A stretch of DNA of 64,000 bases from Takifugu bimaculatus (taxonomy: Eukaryota; Chordata; Actinopteri; Tetraodontiformes; Tetraodontidae): positions 13,999,804 to 14,063,803 of the forward strand of contig CP034986.1 of assembly GCA_004026145.2 (NCBI GenBank), written 5' to 3'. Made by a program: the position numbers and the translations under genes. Positions within the stretch are counted from its first letter, which is position 1, and each line of letters starts with the position of its first letter. Below the pieces are notes generated by a model that searched no databases, had not been told where the DNA came from, and saw only the letters and a list, made by a program, of their open reading frames with translations. Of this stretch, positions 12,901 to 25,471 are shown in pieces.

Positions 12901-15900
12901 CATCTGTAGTTTGGAATATGAGGAGCAGGATGAGTTGCTCTTGGCCCTCAGTCGAGTCTTCCTCTCCCAGCAGCTCTGCAGGGGTGACATGCACTGTTTG
13001 TGGTAAGCAAATCTAAATTCAGAGGGAGCATTTTGGCCTGTAACCCAGATGCAGAGCCATATTGGAGGTACTCGGAGGTAAACACTGTGCTGGATATATG
13101 TCCTGAATTACTGAAAAGCTCCTCAAAATGAATTGTCAATTCAAATGCTTACGGTGAAGGACTCAGTCAGCAGGGAACTGCACAAATTTTGGAAAAGTTA
13201 TATTTTATTGCTGTGCGTCATCATGCAATACTCGAATCTACTTCAGGACGTCTGCCTTGTTTACCTTTCCGAGTATCTTCAATATGGCATCTGCTGGATT
13301 GAAGGGCTGATAAAACCCTCTGAGTAGTCATTATCTGTTGTCTATTCAGTTGTTCATCATTCACTGAGGATGCTTGTTTTTATGTTTCAGTGATCTTGTT
13401 TTAATTTGGAGTACGTTTCATCATCGATTGAAAACACCTAAGAAAGTTCTTCTGGATGAGATTCACCTGCTGATGCAGTCTGCCACCAATGTCAACTCAA
13501 TATTCCCCTTCATTAAAGCCGTTCTGCAAGAAGTGAGGCAGAAATCTAAACTAGAATTATTTTTTTTTACTCTTTTGGATGTTCTAAATATTTTATTTTG
13601 CTTTATTCAGGCTGGTGATGATGGAATCCAGTTTTGTGTGGAGCTTTGTGCTAATGGCCTACAGTCTTGCCTGCCTTGTGACATTATCACCAAGTCCCTC
13701 ATCTACAAAACTATTGCTAGCCTGCTACCAAATGACCTGGAGGTCTGCCGGGCATGTGCTCTTCTCGTCTTCTTCCTGGAACGCACCGTTGAAGCCTACA
13801 AGACCGCATACCTTCTTTACATGCACCCAGATCAAGATTACCATGTGGACCACAGCCCTATTAGAAACCACATTCGCTTTGAAATGCTACAGGTAGAGAA
13901 CATTTTAAACTGATGTTAAAACTGGTCATGCACCAAGAATTAAGCCACTAAAATGTTTCTGCTGAAAAACACTTTTATCGCCAAAACAACAGGCAGACAG
14001 GATGTTGTGAGGGTTCAGCCAGCGCGCCGTCACAAATATATTTTTTGGTTTTAGGACAACCAGGTCGCACTCATTTTTCAGCACATTCTCATTGTCGTTA
14101 CACCTACGGTGGCACTATATATCGTAAATGCACTTTTTACGGTATAAATATGTCTGAAAACAAGTCCAGAAGTGGTCTGAACAACTTTAAGTTATGTCAT
14201 ATTAACCTGTCTCGATATTAAAGTAGCTGGAAGTGCAGCTGGTTGGTTTCTTAGCCTAAGAGCTAACAATTTAAGCTAATGCTGGCTGTATGTGTGCCCG
14301 CTCACCTTTTCCCTGGCAATCTACAACCAACAACCTATTCCGGTTCCGTGGGAAACACTGAATCAGAATGATATTTCCTTTCGTTGTTTCAATTTCGGTT
14401 TTCGGCCTTGATTTCTTCCATTTCAGTTTCGGCCAAGAATCTTTTGATGTATCCCTAATTAGAACTGATTAGGTGTATGAGCTTCTGATACCAACATTTT
14501 TCTTGGTCTCTGCGCAGGTCTTGAAGAAGGACCTGCATTTTGATCCAGAGTTTTGGAATCTAATTGCGTTGAGGACCAACTGTTTAAAGCTGTTGAGTGA
14601 AAAAGTGGTGAGTTCTGCCCTCGAGGAAATCATGGAGGACAAATGGATCCTTAACTACTGCAGCAAGGAAACGGCTCCAGCATCGAGCAAACCAAGATGT
14701 CAAAAAGGAAACAGAGGGGCTCGCTCGACACAGAGACGCTATCGCACAGGGGACAGGCTGAAAGAGGATCTTGCTATTCCATCCAAACGATTAAGGTTGG
14801 GTCCAGGGAAAACACTGTTTAATGTGGACCGTACTGTGAAAAGGAAAAACACCCAAGCATCAAGAACTGTAAAGGGTAGAACAGCCGAACCGCTTAGGCG
14901 TTCATTTTGGCAGCTCGACGGATTAAAGGACAGCAGGGGTTATGAAGATCGACGCATCACACGACTCTCGGAGAAGAACCCACCAAAACGAAGGATTAGA
15001 ACACCCAAGTGGCTTCTGGAAGACTCAGGGACTCTTGAAAAGAATAAGTCTAGAAAAAAGATCAAGAAACATGGATTGAAACATCAAAAGAACCTCGAGG
15101 TCTCTACAGAGAAGAGTTCTGAAGCCATTCAGATAAAAAACAATGCAAAACACAAACCTAACACGAATTGTGAGTCACTGACGAGGGAAGCAAGCGGTAA
15201 ACACCAGAAGGGATCATCTGCGGACAGCCTTAGGCCAGCTTCTCCACAAGTGATTCTTGAGCTCTCCCTACCAGACAATGAACTCTTTGGCACATTTAGT
15301 GAGGACACTTGCAACAGACAGAGAGGGCTTCCCCAAGTTCTGTTTTACAAGCCCACGATGAAGCGTCCGACCACATCACAACCTGTCAAGACGGTTCACC
15401 GCAAAGAAGTTATCCTTAGAACAAGGGACCTGACTATGTTTGTGCAACAGCTCCATTGTTACACTCGACGGCTGAAAGGAAAAGGCACTGGAACAAGTGT
15501 GCAGGGGTCTGTATCTAAAATCACACGCTCCTCTGTGCAAGGCATGCCTTCCAAGGGGACTGAGAAAAACGGGAGTAGTGATGCTACCCTAGAAGATAAG
15601 GATGTGTTTGTTTCCCCCCCACCCAAAGCAGAAGAGGCTGAGGAATGTTCAGTTTTAGAAAAAGCACAAACTATAGAGGCAGGTTCTCCAAAGAGCGGTA
15701 CAGAGCCTTTCAAGAGCAGAGGAGCTGATGATTTGCAGTCAGAATCTCAAGTTTTAGATGGCAGCACAGACCACATTTTGCAAACCCATACAAGCAAGCA
15801 CAGAGAGTTTGCCACCCAGTTGAAAGTGGCCAGTGCACTGCAGAGGGCAGCAGAAGACAAGCTAACAGAAGCCCCGGCGTTGGAGAAGGGCAGACACGGT

Positions 15901-18900
15901 CAAACAAAAGAGCCTTGCGACGTGTCGGCAGTCGAGATGAAAGTCACCTTTGCTTCGCAGACGCCAACCGCAGGCAAGTTGTTGGAATCCTCCGTTTTAG
16001 ACGAGGTCTCGAAAATCCCACCTTCGGCTGATGTTTCTGCTGTAGGCCGGAGTCCAGTTGAGGACAACCCTGTGATCAGCAGCACTGCAGGTGCTATTTC
16101 CATGCATGCGCTCACTCAAAGTTCTGTCCTTAAAAATGAGCGACGGCCTGAACCAAGCCCTCTGCCCTCTCAGATTAGCCTTGGTTGTCCAGAGACGGCC
16201 ACCAAGGTCAACAACAGTATTTCTTCAACTGTCACTTCAGCCAAACTCTCAGATGGACAAAGCGCATCTACAACGGATGCAAGTGCACCAGACAAAGGTT
16301 CCACTGTAACCCCTCCAGGTTCAGACAGTATAAATGACATGTCTGATTTTACAGAAATGGTTTCAAAGCAGCCGCCGCCAGATATTTCAGGGGACTTCAT
16401 ACATGAAAAAAGACCTAATTTTCTCCACAAATCCCACAATTCCTTCAGCTGTTCTTTTCCTGAACAGAGAATTTCTGCAGTTGATGATACTCAGGAGAAA
16501 AATGAAGACTCTGATGATTTCGATGCAGAATCGTCTATGAACACGGAACCAGTTGAATCAGAGGAATCCAGGTTGGAATTCTGTTGTACCTTCTGCAAGA
16601 AGGTCTTCAATGGAAGTCGAGTTGTAGCACATGCAATGTTCCATTTTCGTAAGGATGAGTGCATGTTCTGTGGGACAATGTTTAAAGACGACCTGCTGGC
16701 CATGATGCACCTGTCTGACCATATAGAGAAACTTAAGAAAAGCAAAGAATTTGCTGGGAATAAAGTTCAAGAAAAACAGCTTTGTGACACCAAAGATGAT
16801 CCTACGTCAAACTCCCCTGCCAAAGCCAATACCAACAGTTCTGGAAGTCGTTGCCGTGGGAGACCAAGAAAATGTGCTATTGGTCCTAAACAAATGAGCC
16901 TCAGAGAGTCAGGCACCCAAGGAACCAGGAAGTTGAGATCCAGTATTGAGACACCGGTTGCTCCATGTGGACAGGGAAAGCAAGCAAATGAATTAAAGAA
17001 TCTTAATATGAGGACTCCTGGTCCCAAGATTAATGGGAATGTTGCCAAAAATACAGTGCTGGAGAGGCTGAAAATGGTCATCCTTAATTCTAAAGCTAAG
17101 CAGCCACGTCCTCAGAAAGGTGAGGGAGCAAAGAAACAACAGGGAAGCCTATCTTCTGATCAACAAACGGTGATGGAAATGCAGCATGTCCCAAAGACGA
17201 CCTCAAAACACAACAGTAGAGTTGTTCAGGACAAAAACGTGGCGCCACAGCAGAAAGTTTTCTGCCCAGTGGAAGGATGCACTTGGGCTTTGGTCCTGTC
17301 AAAGAACAGAGTTGCTCTCTTGTATCACGCTCTTGAAGAGCACTGTGGGGACATTAGACCATTGAAACTAGCTTTTCGCATCGGAAATGGGAAATGTAGT
17401 ATTTGCATGAGGGTTTTGTGGAGTTTTGAACACTTTCAACACCACGTTGAAAGACACAGACTCACTCCACGACACCCTTGTCTTCATCAAGGTTGTACTG
17501 AAAGATTCAAAACAGGAATGGAAATGAGACGCCACACCAGAAAACACAGTCCACTGCAGGCAGTGTGCTGCCTCCCTGGTTGCTCTAAACTATTTATTTG
17601 TCTCTGGGCATTAAATCTTCATGAAAGAGAACACTATTCTTCAAAATCTGTAAAACCAGACAAGAATTCAAATAAGCAAACAAGTGAAAAATCTAACATC
17701 CCATCTGAAAAGACTCAACGGGATCCTTGTAACGGATCTGATGCTGTGGATGAGGCCGTCTGCGTGCCTCGGCATTCCAGAGGAGAACCCGTGTCCAGTT
17801 TATCAACAGAAAAGCATAAACTGGGAGAGGCTTTGCCAAAGCGCGATGTCTTAAAGAATCTTAGTAACAAGGAAACCTCTGAACAGCCTGCAGGCCCCAA
17901 TCTGAGATTAAGACGAGACTCTAACATTCATATTGCATCTCAGAAATACAGAGCATTACTCAAGAACAAATTTTCTTCATCATTTTTTAAACGCAAAATG
18001 AAGGAGAGGCAAAGGTTGAAGAGGCGGCTGAAAATTAATAAAACTCTCCAAAAAAGAGGACGGCCCACAAAGTTAATGCAAGTTGGGAGGACAATGAAGG
18101 ACAAAACTACAGAAACTTCAAAAGAGCGTTCTGAGCCGAAGAAATCCGCGAACAAAAGGTTTAAGAAGAATCCTATCAAACAAAATGGAGTTCCACAGAA
18201 CACGTCGGCATCATTAGAAAAGAGATACCTCAGTTCATCTTCACGGTTGAGCAAATCAAAGAGGCCGACTGTTGAGTCTACTCACCTGAATTTAGTAGCA
18301 GCCCAGATGGCAGAAGAAGGAAATGTGAAAGATGTGGATGAACAGGCAGAAAACAAAGATTCTACACACAAACTCTGCCATGACTTGTTGTTAAATGATG
18401 CCTCAGGAGAGCAAACTGAGAAGATCACAGGAGAAAAGTCCCAAAAATTACGTTTTACAAAAAAAAGGAGCAACAAAAACAAGCAAACTGTTTCAGAGTC
18501 CAAGAAAAATAACGAGCGAAAAACACATTCTCATCTAAGCAACCCAAAAACAAAGCTTGGAAGCAAAGCTTGTTCAAAGTCAGTCAAAAGTTCAGGAGTT
18601 CACCATGATGAAGATAAAGCAGAGGAGGAAGATGGCACCAAACCAGCAGCATTTAACCCTGGGTCAGACAGCTGCGGTACCTCTCTCACTGCTCTCCCAG
18701 CTAACAGTTTAAATGAAGGGGTTCCTCTGGCTCAGGCCAGAGACGAGAACAGGAAGGAAGAAACAACGTTGGAAACATCTGAATCTTGTGTCAAAACATC
18801 CGACTCAACCGATGTTGGTGAAAAGCACAATGTACCTGATGGGGGTGGGGCACAAGCTGCCACGGACACAGCCCACGGTGCTCAGGAAATGGTGTCGGAG

Positions 18901-19305
18901 CGCTCCCGGGTAGAGGGGGGAACACTTTCATCCCCAGTTTTGGAGTCTGGAGCCAAGTCCCGCAGTTACTCTGTGAAAATAAATGGACAAGTGGCGCCCG
19001 GAAACTCTTCAGTGTGTATAGAAACTCTAGCCGAGTATGGTAAGAAACCATACAAGCGTTTGCCACCGACAGCTTACCTGGATGAGAGATACACCACCAT
19101 GCCAAAACGAAGAAAGGAAATGACGTTTTCCCCCTCATCAGAGAGAATTCCGGTGAAGGAGGAGGTGGGAGCACCTCTGCAGAGACAGCGCTGTGCCAAT
19201 TGTTTTGTTACTTTCAGCAGTACAGATGAACTGCAGGCCCATCTCCAGCTGCAGAAGTGCTCAAATCTCTTTGGATTTGACTCTGATGATGAGGGTGAGT
19301 CATGA
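9916..19305 (+). CDS. znf654: znf654-like zinc-finger protein (RLF/ZNF292 family)
   Basis: Large nuclear C2H2 protein; its molecular role is little known. Exons: 9916-10041, 11765-11910, 12039-12120, 12269-12404, 12582-12784, 12866-13002, 13391-13532, 13611-13892, 14518-19305, with consistent phases; about 2,013 aa. The first 418 residues form the conserved helical N-terminus of this family (short stretches RWQVPLPQL, ELRVRYLL, CERVSEAMAL, IYKTIA, LPNDLE, FFLER, FDPEFWN). The large exon holds a long Ser/Lys-rich linker, a finger pair (16579-16722), AT-hook-like GRPRK (about 16855) and GRPTK (about 18058), a four-finger cluster (17262-17634) and a last finger with FGFDSDDE at the end. The tail motif PPTAYLDERY followed by MPKRRK points to ZNF654 rather than RLF or ZNF292. 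It is much longer than human ZNF654 as I recall it (about 1,100 aa), mainly in the linker. The C-terminus is ambiguous: stop at 19303-19305, or a splice at 19295. Confidence 0.9.
10042..11764 (+). other. znf654: znf654 intron 1
   Basis: 1.7 kb intron. Its 5' part is relatively GC-rich, continuing the promoter CpG region; the rest is AT-rich. A short direct duplication (ATAAACTTGGCAACAAATGT) lies at about 11512-11550. No gene seen. Confidence 0.5.
13040..13310. repeat. MITE-like imperfect inverted repeat in a znf654 intron
   Basis: The left arm (about 13044-13112, containing GCCATATTGGAGGTACTCGG) is matched in reverse complement by the right arm (about 13235-13305, containing CCGAGTATCTTCAATATGGC). 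The arms are about 70 bp with scattered mismatches and flank about 120 bp of non-repeated sequence. A fold-back structure like this in an intron fits a small non-autonomous DNA transposon. I cannot name the family or see a secure target-site duplication. Confidence 0.55.
13893..14517 (+). other. znf654: last large znf654 intron
   Basis: 625 bp between the exons ending at 13892 and starting at 14518. The open frame of the large exon runs back to an ATG at 14473, but that is intronic: the acceptor TGCGCAG ends at 14517 and the family sequence continues across it in phase. Confidence 0.6.
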
Positions 19306-20560
19306 TTTTTCAACAATGCATTTTCCAATGGTATCTTTCACGAGTTGATTTGTGCCTGTGTCCTCCAGTTTGAACTACAATGGGCCTGTACTGGCTGTTC
19401 TCTTTCAGGCAACAGTTGAATTATTGGCATCAAGTCCGACTGACATGAACTTTTGGACTGACAGACAGGACCGTGAACCTGGATGGATCGTACCTGAACA
19501 GGTTGGCAGTGTCTGGATATCTTCTTCACTGCTGTGCACTGTGGAGAAGCTGAAAGTGAACCTATAAAAAGGGGCTCGAGTAGACCAGTGACCTAAATAC
19601 CAGTGGTTCACAGCTTGTACTGAAGTGCCTGTGCTGGAAACTTTGTGTTGCTTCCAGGTTTGATGATAAGACATTGCGGTTTAAGGCTGGACTCCTGAAA
19701 GCTGTGAAGGGGAAAATGGTATATTCGATGAAAAGGCTCCTCTATCGTAAACAATGATACATATTTTTCACAGCAGTAAGCCATACAATGCCATTGTTTG
19801 CTTTTTGCACTGAGACATTTCCATTTTCTTTTCGCTCGTACTCGAAAGGGATGAGATTGTATAATGGAAAGGAGTCATTTTCATCTGTTTGTTGTATGTT
19901 AACATTGTAATATTATTTTTAATTTAGACCAAGTCTAACATTTGAACTGTAAGTTGGCTGTATCACCTTTAGAAATTTCTAAAATTTTAATTCTTCTTTA
20001 AAGACTAATTGCATTTCCGCAGATCTCTGGGGGCTCGAGTGCTCCGTGCTTGTTGTAATGATGTATAACCAGTAGGGGTCAGTGTGAACCACATGATTTT
20101 GCAGGCACCGCTTTTCTACAAACAAAGCTCCACTTTAATTTTTGTCTCCATGGGCTAAAATGGCTTCTCTTCCAGCCTCGTCCCTTAGTTCCCTTTGGCA
20201 GTATCAGTCACAGGATGTTAATGATGATCATTTATCCATTTGTTGCCTCAGGAGCAGCTGACATTCTTTTAGTCAGATTTTATCTGTTGTATTACCTTAG
20301 AGACATTGTGATTTCTATTTTGAAGGTGTTTTTCGATATCATATTTTAAGCATCGGAATTCTCACTGAATCTACTACAGCAAATAAGTGTTATGCGAAGG
20401 ACACACCGGTCTCTTTCTCTCAAGCAGCAGGTTATATTTATTTATGTTTTATTTTCTATCTTTTGTAAATATTTGAAGAAACTAATGGCTTATTATATAA
20501 GGGTGCGTTGGAGGTGGGTTTATATTTTATTCCTGAAAATAAAACATTTCCATTGGCATT
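19306..20560 (+). other. znf654: znf654 3' UTR
   Basis: AT-rich tail with no coding signal, ending at AATAAA (20538-20543). A good acceptor, TCTCTTTCAG ending at about 19408, allows a final short exon if the donor GTGAGT at 19295 is used. Confidence 0.6.
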
Positions 20561-23500
20561 TATTTTGACATTTTACTGAAAATAGTTCTCTTTTTTTCCC
20601 CTTTTATGCTCATTTTAAATCTGTTTTGCTAACAATATGTAAATATCACGGTTATCTTGAAATGAGTGAGGGATGGGGACGACTGTCACACCACGCCACA
20701 CATACCAAAATAGTCAGGTTGGTGGTGTCGGTGGTATCGTGTGAGTCGATGTGGGCCGGTACTGGCAGGATTATGAAGCCATTAATGAATAAAATGACTT
20801 AATCGTGCGGATTGATCAGCCAGACATGTTGAGGCTGTTCAAAAGAGACCAGACACAAGCAACCATCTTTGTTTTTAATTTATCTTAGTCAGGCGGACGG
20901 CAGGCTCATTTGGTGTTAATCAGGTACAGTGAACTAAACATTCTGAAAAATATTTATTTTATCAAAACTTCAGAATTATATATCAACAAAGGAATTCTTT
21001 ATCGATGCCACAGTCGGTCATTTGCAGACTCGTTGATAAAATGAGTTTATAAAGTAAATTATTTCCACTGCAGAGGCAACACATGATTTCAGCTCCCCGT
21101 AATTACGCCGCCATCACTGTTTAGCCACCATTTTGTCTTATATACATTATCTTACATCTGCACAATGATTCTGTATTCACAATTGAAATACAATTAAAAT
21201 CCATAAGGTTAAATTAAGTAGAGATTGCATAAGTGTATGCGCATGTTACTGAACATCAGTTGCAGTTGAATTCAGTCATGTGAAAGTAGAATTTTTTTTT
21301 TTTTTTAAACGGAGCGTATAATAACAGTTTTGGAATCTTAATTTTTTTGTCACACTGTTGAACTCTTTTTTTTAAAATTCTGATTATAAATTTGAAACTA
21401 AGCAACCACGGTCTGTTTCATCCTACACTTCACGGGCACATTACTCATTTCTGTAAAAGGTCTTCACCCCATTGCTTTTATCACAAAAGGCAAACGGGGC
21501 GTCTGTTTTTATTTTATTCCTCCTTCCGTCTTGGACATGCGGTGTTGCCTGCGGCAACCTGACAGAACGGCGCTGTGTTTCAACATGTTGTGGCAGAGAT
21601 GAATGCCGCCTCATCCGTCCCACCTCGCTGTCATGCCTTATAGTTTCCAGCTATGAGTGAGTACTCCTGGGATCCCACACAAGTCTCTCTGTTTCTGTTT
21701 TTGGGGTTTTTGGGGTTTTTTTGCTCCATGCGTGTCACTTGTCTGGTGTGGCTGGTGTCAGAGCGAATACAGCACTAATAAAACCCCCTCAGCTTGCTGT
21801 AATCCATGACATGTACTCCTTTTCAGTTTTGTTCTCCTCCCTTGTTTTTAGCTCTGTGAGATCACGTTGAATGGTCATAAATTATGTCCTGGTTTTTCTT
21901 TTTTCTGTATATGCTGATGACGAGTTAATTCCACCCAGGCCTCATGTAGTTGGGGATGCACTGGCAGACTTGGGGGCTGTAGTAAAAATCAGTCTGGCAC
22001 ACTGGCCTGGGGTTCCTGCAAGGCAGTTTGTAGCAGCTAAACATGGAGGGAAGGAAGGAGGAGAGACACAGGATAGATTAGATTCTATACAGTCATTGAC
22101 ATAACATTTTTTACTTTGGGTTGTGGGTATCAAAAATGGTTTCTCTGTGTGCGGAAAAAAGACAAATGATCAGATCCAGAGGAAGAAAATGGCTAAAGTA
22201 ACTCTGGAATTTCTCCTTCAAAAATCAAAGTGATGTGTGGTCTTTCTCATACCACCTCCTGTGACCAAATGTTGAAACAGATATAAAACAAATATACATA
22301 ATAGACAAAAGAGCACAAGCGTGCATAGTTGAATGAGAAAGTGCTGAAATGCTTTATCTTTTATGGATGAGCTGGAACTGTCTGCTGCATCGTGAATCCA
22401 TTTAAAAAATGCTAGATCCTTTTGCTTTCTTATCCCAGTTTGACGTGAAACTAGGATTTAAAAGCTTGCAACATGGAAAGGTTTAATCTTTTAGCTCATT
22501 AAAACATCAAATAATAGGAGTCTAAAAGCTTTTACAGTTGTCAAGGTAAAGCTATGTATTCCCACACTGGCTGTAGACTCTGCAACAGAGAACTGGGTAA
22601 ATTGTCAATGTTTTGTTCATTTGATGGCTCTTTATCAAAGGAAGATGGAGTCTGAAAAATATTTTGGCAACATATCTATCTGGATTCAGACATGAAATGG
22701 AAACCTCTTCCAGTTCCATTTAACAATCCAGTTGATGCTTCATTAGACCTTGATGGATTACAATGACCTGGTGAATGAGAAGATCATTGAGACTGAGATT
22801 GTTTTGAGAGGCTTCAGAAAGTGAATAACCTCCTGCCTGCCGCCCTCACCTGTCCTCGTAATGAGGACAAAAATACTTGAATATTCTTACTTTATTGTCT
22901 GATAGAGGGGAACGGGTTGAATGTCCCATTGCCAGATTATATACTTCTATTTATGTTATATTCTCAAACCCTTGATTCTCGAGGGGATGCAGGTGACTGA
23001 TATAACAATCATCAGTTGTCATTTTTGTGGTAGAACACAGTTAGTTGTTGTTCCAAACATTAATTTGCTAGAATTTGTGAATTGATGAAACATTTTAGAG
23101 AAATTAGGGGTAGGGTTCTCTGCAGACTCGGAGGCAGCAGTTTCAGGACACGTCTCGGGCCCCCTGGTTTTCCCATCGGCCCCTTTGTGAATCGACGACA
23201 CCCTGCATACGGTCCTGCTGGGACTTTGTTGAACAAGTGCAATATCAAAAACGTGAGTACTCGTGTTATTTGAAAGCAACAGCATGCTGTCTGTACTCGG
23301 TGACCATGATGAATGTAGCCTGCAGGACAAACAGATAACGCGCGGTTATGCATGTTTAAGAGTTTTACTGAGGGCCTCTCCTCAGACAATGGTTGGTGAC
23401 AGTCGCCCACTCATAGTCCTGGGAACCTAATTGTTATTTAACATTTAAAGATCTATAAGAAGGCATTTGTTCAGATTCTGGGTAAGAGGGAAATCAGTAA

Positions 23501-23733
23501 AATAGTGCAAAACTGCCACATCCCTGAACCACAACTTCATCAAAAGTCTCAAGTGTCCAGTTTTAACAATCATACTACTTTTTTTTCTCTTTTAAACATG
23601 CATACAACAGGACATAAAGACAACTCTGAGCAAGATTAGAGCTCATTTGGACTTGTATTTCAACAGGGCAGTCTTCCTTGCAGGTAAATATCAAAAACAT
23701 TGACTTTTATGTTATTTCAATGTTTCTGTGCAT

Positions 23734-23752
23734 TAACCCTAACCCTAACCCT
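23734..23752. repeat. interstitial telomere-like repeat
   Basis: Three perfect tandem copies of the vertebrate telomere unit (TAACCC) in otherwise ordinary intergenic DNA. Too short to show a chromosome fusion. Confidence 0.7.
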
Positions 23753-24624
23753 GAATGAAATAATCACTTTCACTGGAACAATCAACATCTGCAAATAAAA
23801 CTGATAAAGACGTGAACTGATGAGCTGAAAAGCCCACTGTCTTCTTTTTGACTACAGGTGCAGTCTGAAAACCAGTCCCCTGGGAGTGCTAGGACCTTGT
23901 TGGTTAATCTGGCACCTCAAGCTCCTTTAAGACGGATGCTGCAATGCTGTCCACAGCTTTAAGCGTGAGGAGCAGTAACTTAAATTCAGCTCTAATGTGA
24001 ACTGAGAGAAAAATTCTTCTTAGGCAGACCTGACAGAATTTTTTTTTAGAGCAATCCAGTCTAGAAATCACAAAAGAATGGACAAGAACTTTAGCAACCT
24101 TAAATGTAATACTGAGCACTCCACATTTTAAAAATGTGTGGCAGCAATATTCTTCCATAAAGTAAAACCTTTAATAATGAATCACAGTTCTGCAGTATGT
24201 ATGCAGACCAGGAAGCAGGCTGTCTTTCCAGGTGGCGCTGTTGTGAAAATCAGAGGGGACTAGAACTGCTGTCATTAAACTGTGGTCCCGAGCTGCTGAT
24301 GTCCAGGTCTGCAGACAGATACTTTTGGGAAATTCGCAAATCTAAAGAGACTGGTGCTGCCCAGTGGGGTCAGTGGTCAGTGGTCAGGTGGTCACAACCA
24401 CTGCGGGTGCTGAAGAAACTGGTCATGACCGATGGTCCTGGCCAACTGCCTGTTGTCTGAACAGTTTCTTTATAGTCTTGGCAGTAATTACTGGTCTGTG
24501 CCACGGAGCACCTGGTCATGACCACTGAAATCTGGTCAGGACTACTGTGACACTAGTCAGGAGCCTGCATAATCAATACAGAAACTTTTTTTTTTTTCTG
24601 AACCACCTTCTTTTGTTTCATGGG

Positions 24625-24815
24625 GAAGGTGCTGAACGTCCAGCTGCATATGGGCGTAGGTAGGGTACACCCCTGGATGAGTTACCAGCGCATCCCAAGG
24701 CCCTATGTGAGCATTTGGGCGTTCAGTACCTTGCTCAAGGGTACCTCAGCAGTGATCTGAAGGTGTTCTGGCTCATTCCTCTACTATCAGAGCACCTCCC
24801 GTGTTTTGTCTACAC
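24625..24815 (+). repeat. dispersed repeat, copy 2
   Basis: Same family as 6408-6615, in the same orientation: ACACCCCTGGATGAGTTACC, then TGCTCAAGGGTACCTC, then GGTGTTCTGG. It is diverged and lacks the GAACCCAGAACC end seen in the others. Confidence 0.55.
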
Positions 24816-25471
24816 TTCCCAAACCTCCCACATGAATGCTAGCTTGTGTTGACACGGCCTCGAGGCCAGAACAGCTGATCAGCAAGGCCGATTTCTCTGG
24901 ATGGGCTGAATCCTTTTAATCAAACCATCCTCTCTTGCACAAGTTGTGTAATACCTCATCGAGGGAGAAGAACATCTTCACCGGCAGTGAAATATTTTAC
25001 TCATTTGGATACTGGAGAGCAAGAGTGCTTTTTAAATAGATGAATAAAATAGACATTCATAGACAAAAGATGATGATTTCACATTCATTTATCTTACATT
25101 GTTGTCAACACAGTGACAAAGGGTAACAGCATGTTTAGAATATAAATTACTACAAAGACCACTAGACTGTCCGGACAATAATCACTCGGCAAGGACCACA
25201 GGACGGACCACTGTATTAGCACCCCTGGTGGCACTGACCACTGGTCCGTGCCACCGTGCCATTGGCCAAGTACCAGTCTCTTCAAGGCCTCTAATGGTTG
25301 TGACGGCTGATCAGTGCCAGACTTCCAACCCCCTCTCAACAACACACAGATAAAGTCTGCCTTTGTGTTTGTTTTTTGGCCTGTCACTCTGTCTTTTTCA
25401 GCTTGCTGTCATCAAGCCCCACCCCCCAAAAAACAAACAAAAAAATAAAACGCCCCTTTCTGTGGAAGACC

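Larger units (their letters stand above)
20561..25471. other. intergenic, znf654 to vegfc-like gene
   Basis: About 4.9 kb without a gene I can support. It holds an interstitial telomere-like repeat (about 23734-23752), a dispersed repeat copy (about 24625-24815) and two diverged, oppositely oriented GGTCAGTGGTC-rich segments (about 24350-24560 and 25190-25320). A locally GC-rich stretch at about 23130-23235 is open on both strands, but I do not recognise either product. Confidence 0.5.

Noticed and set aside
14473..14517. Start codon at 14473 for the large znf654 exon
   Set aside because: It lies in the intron. The family sequence continues in phase across the acceptor at 14517 to the upstream exons, and the true start is at 9916.
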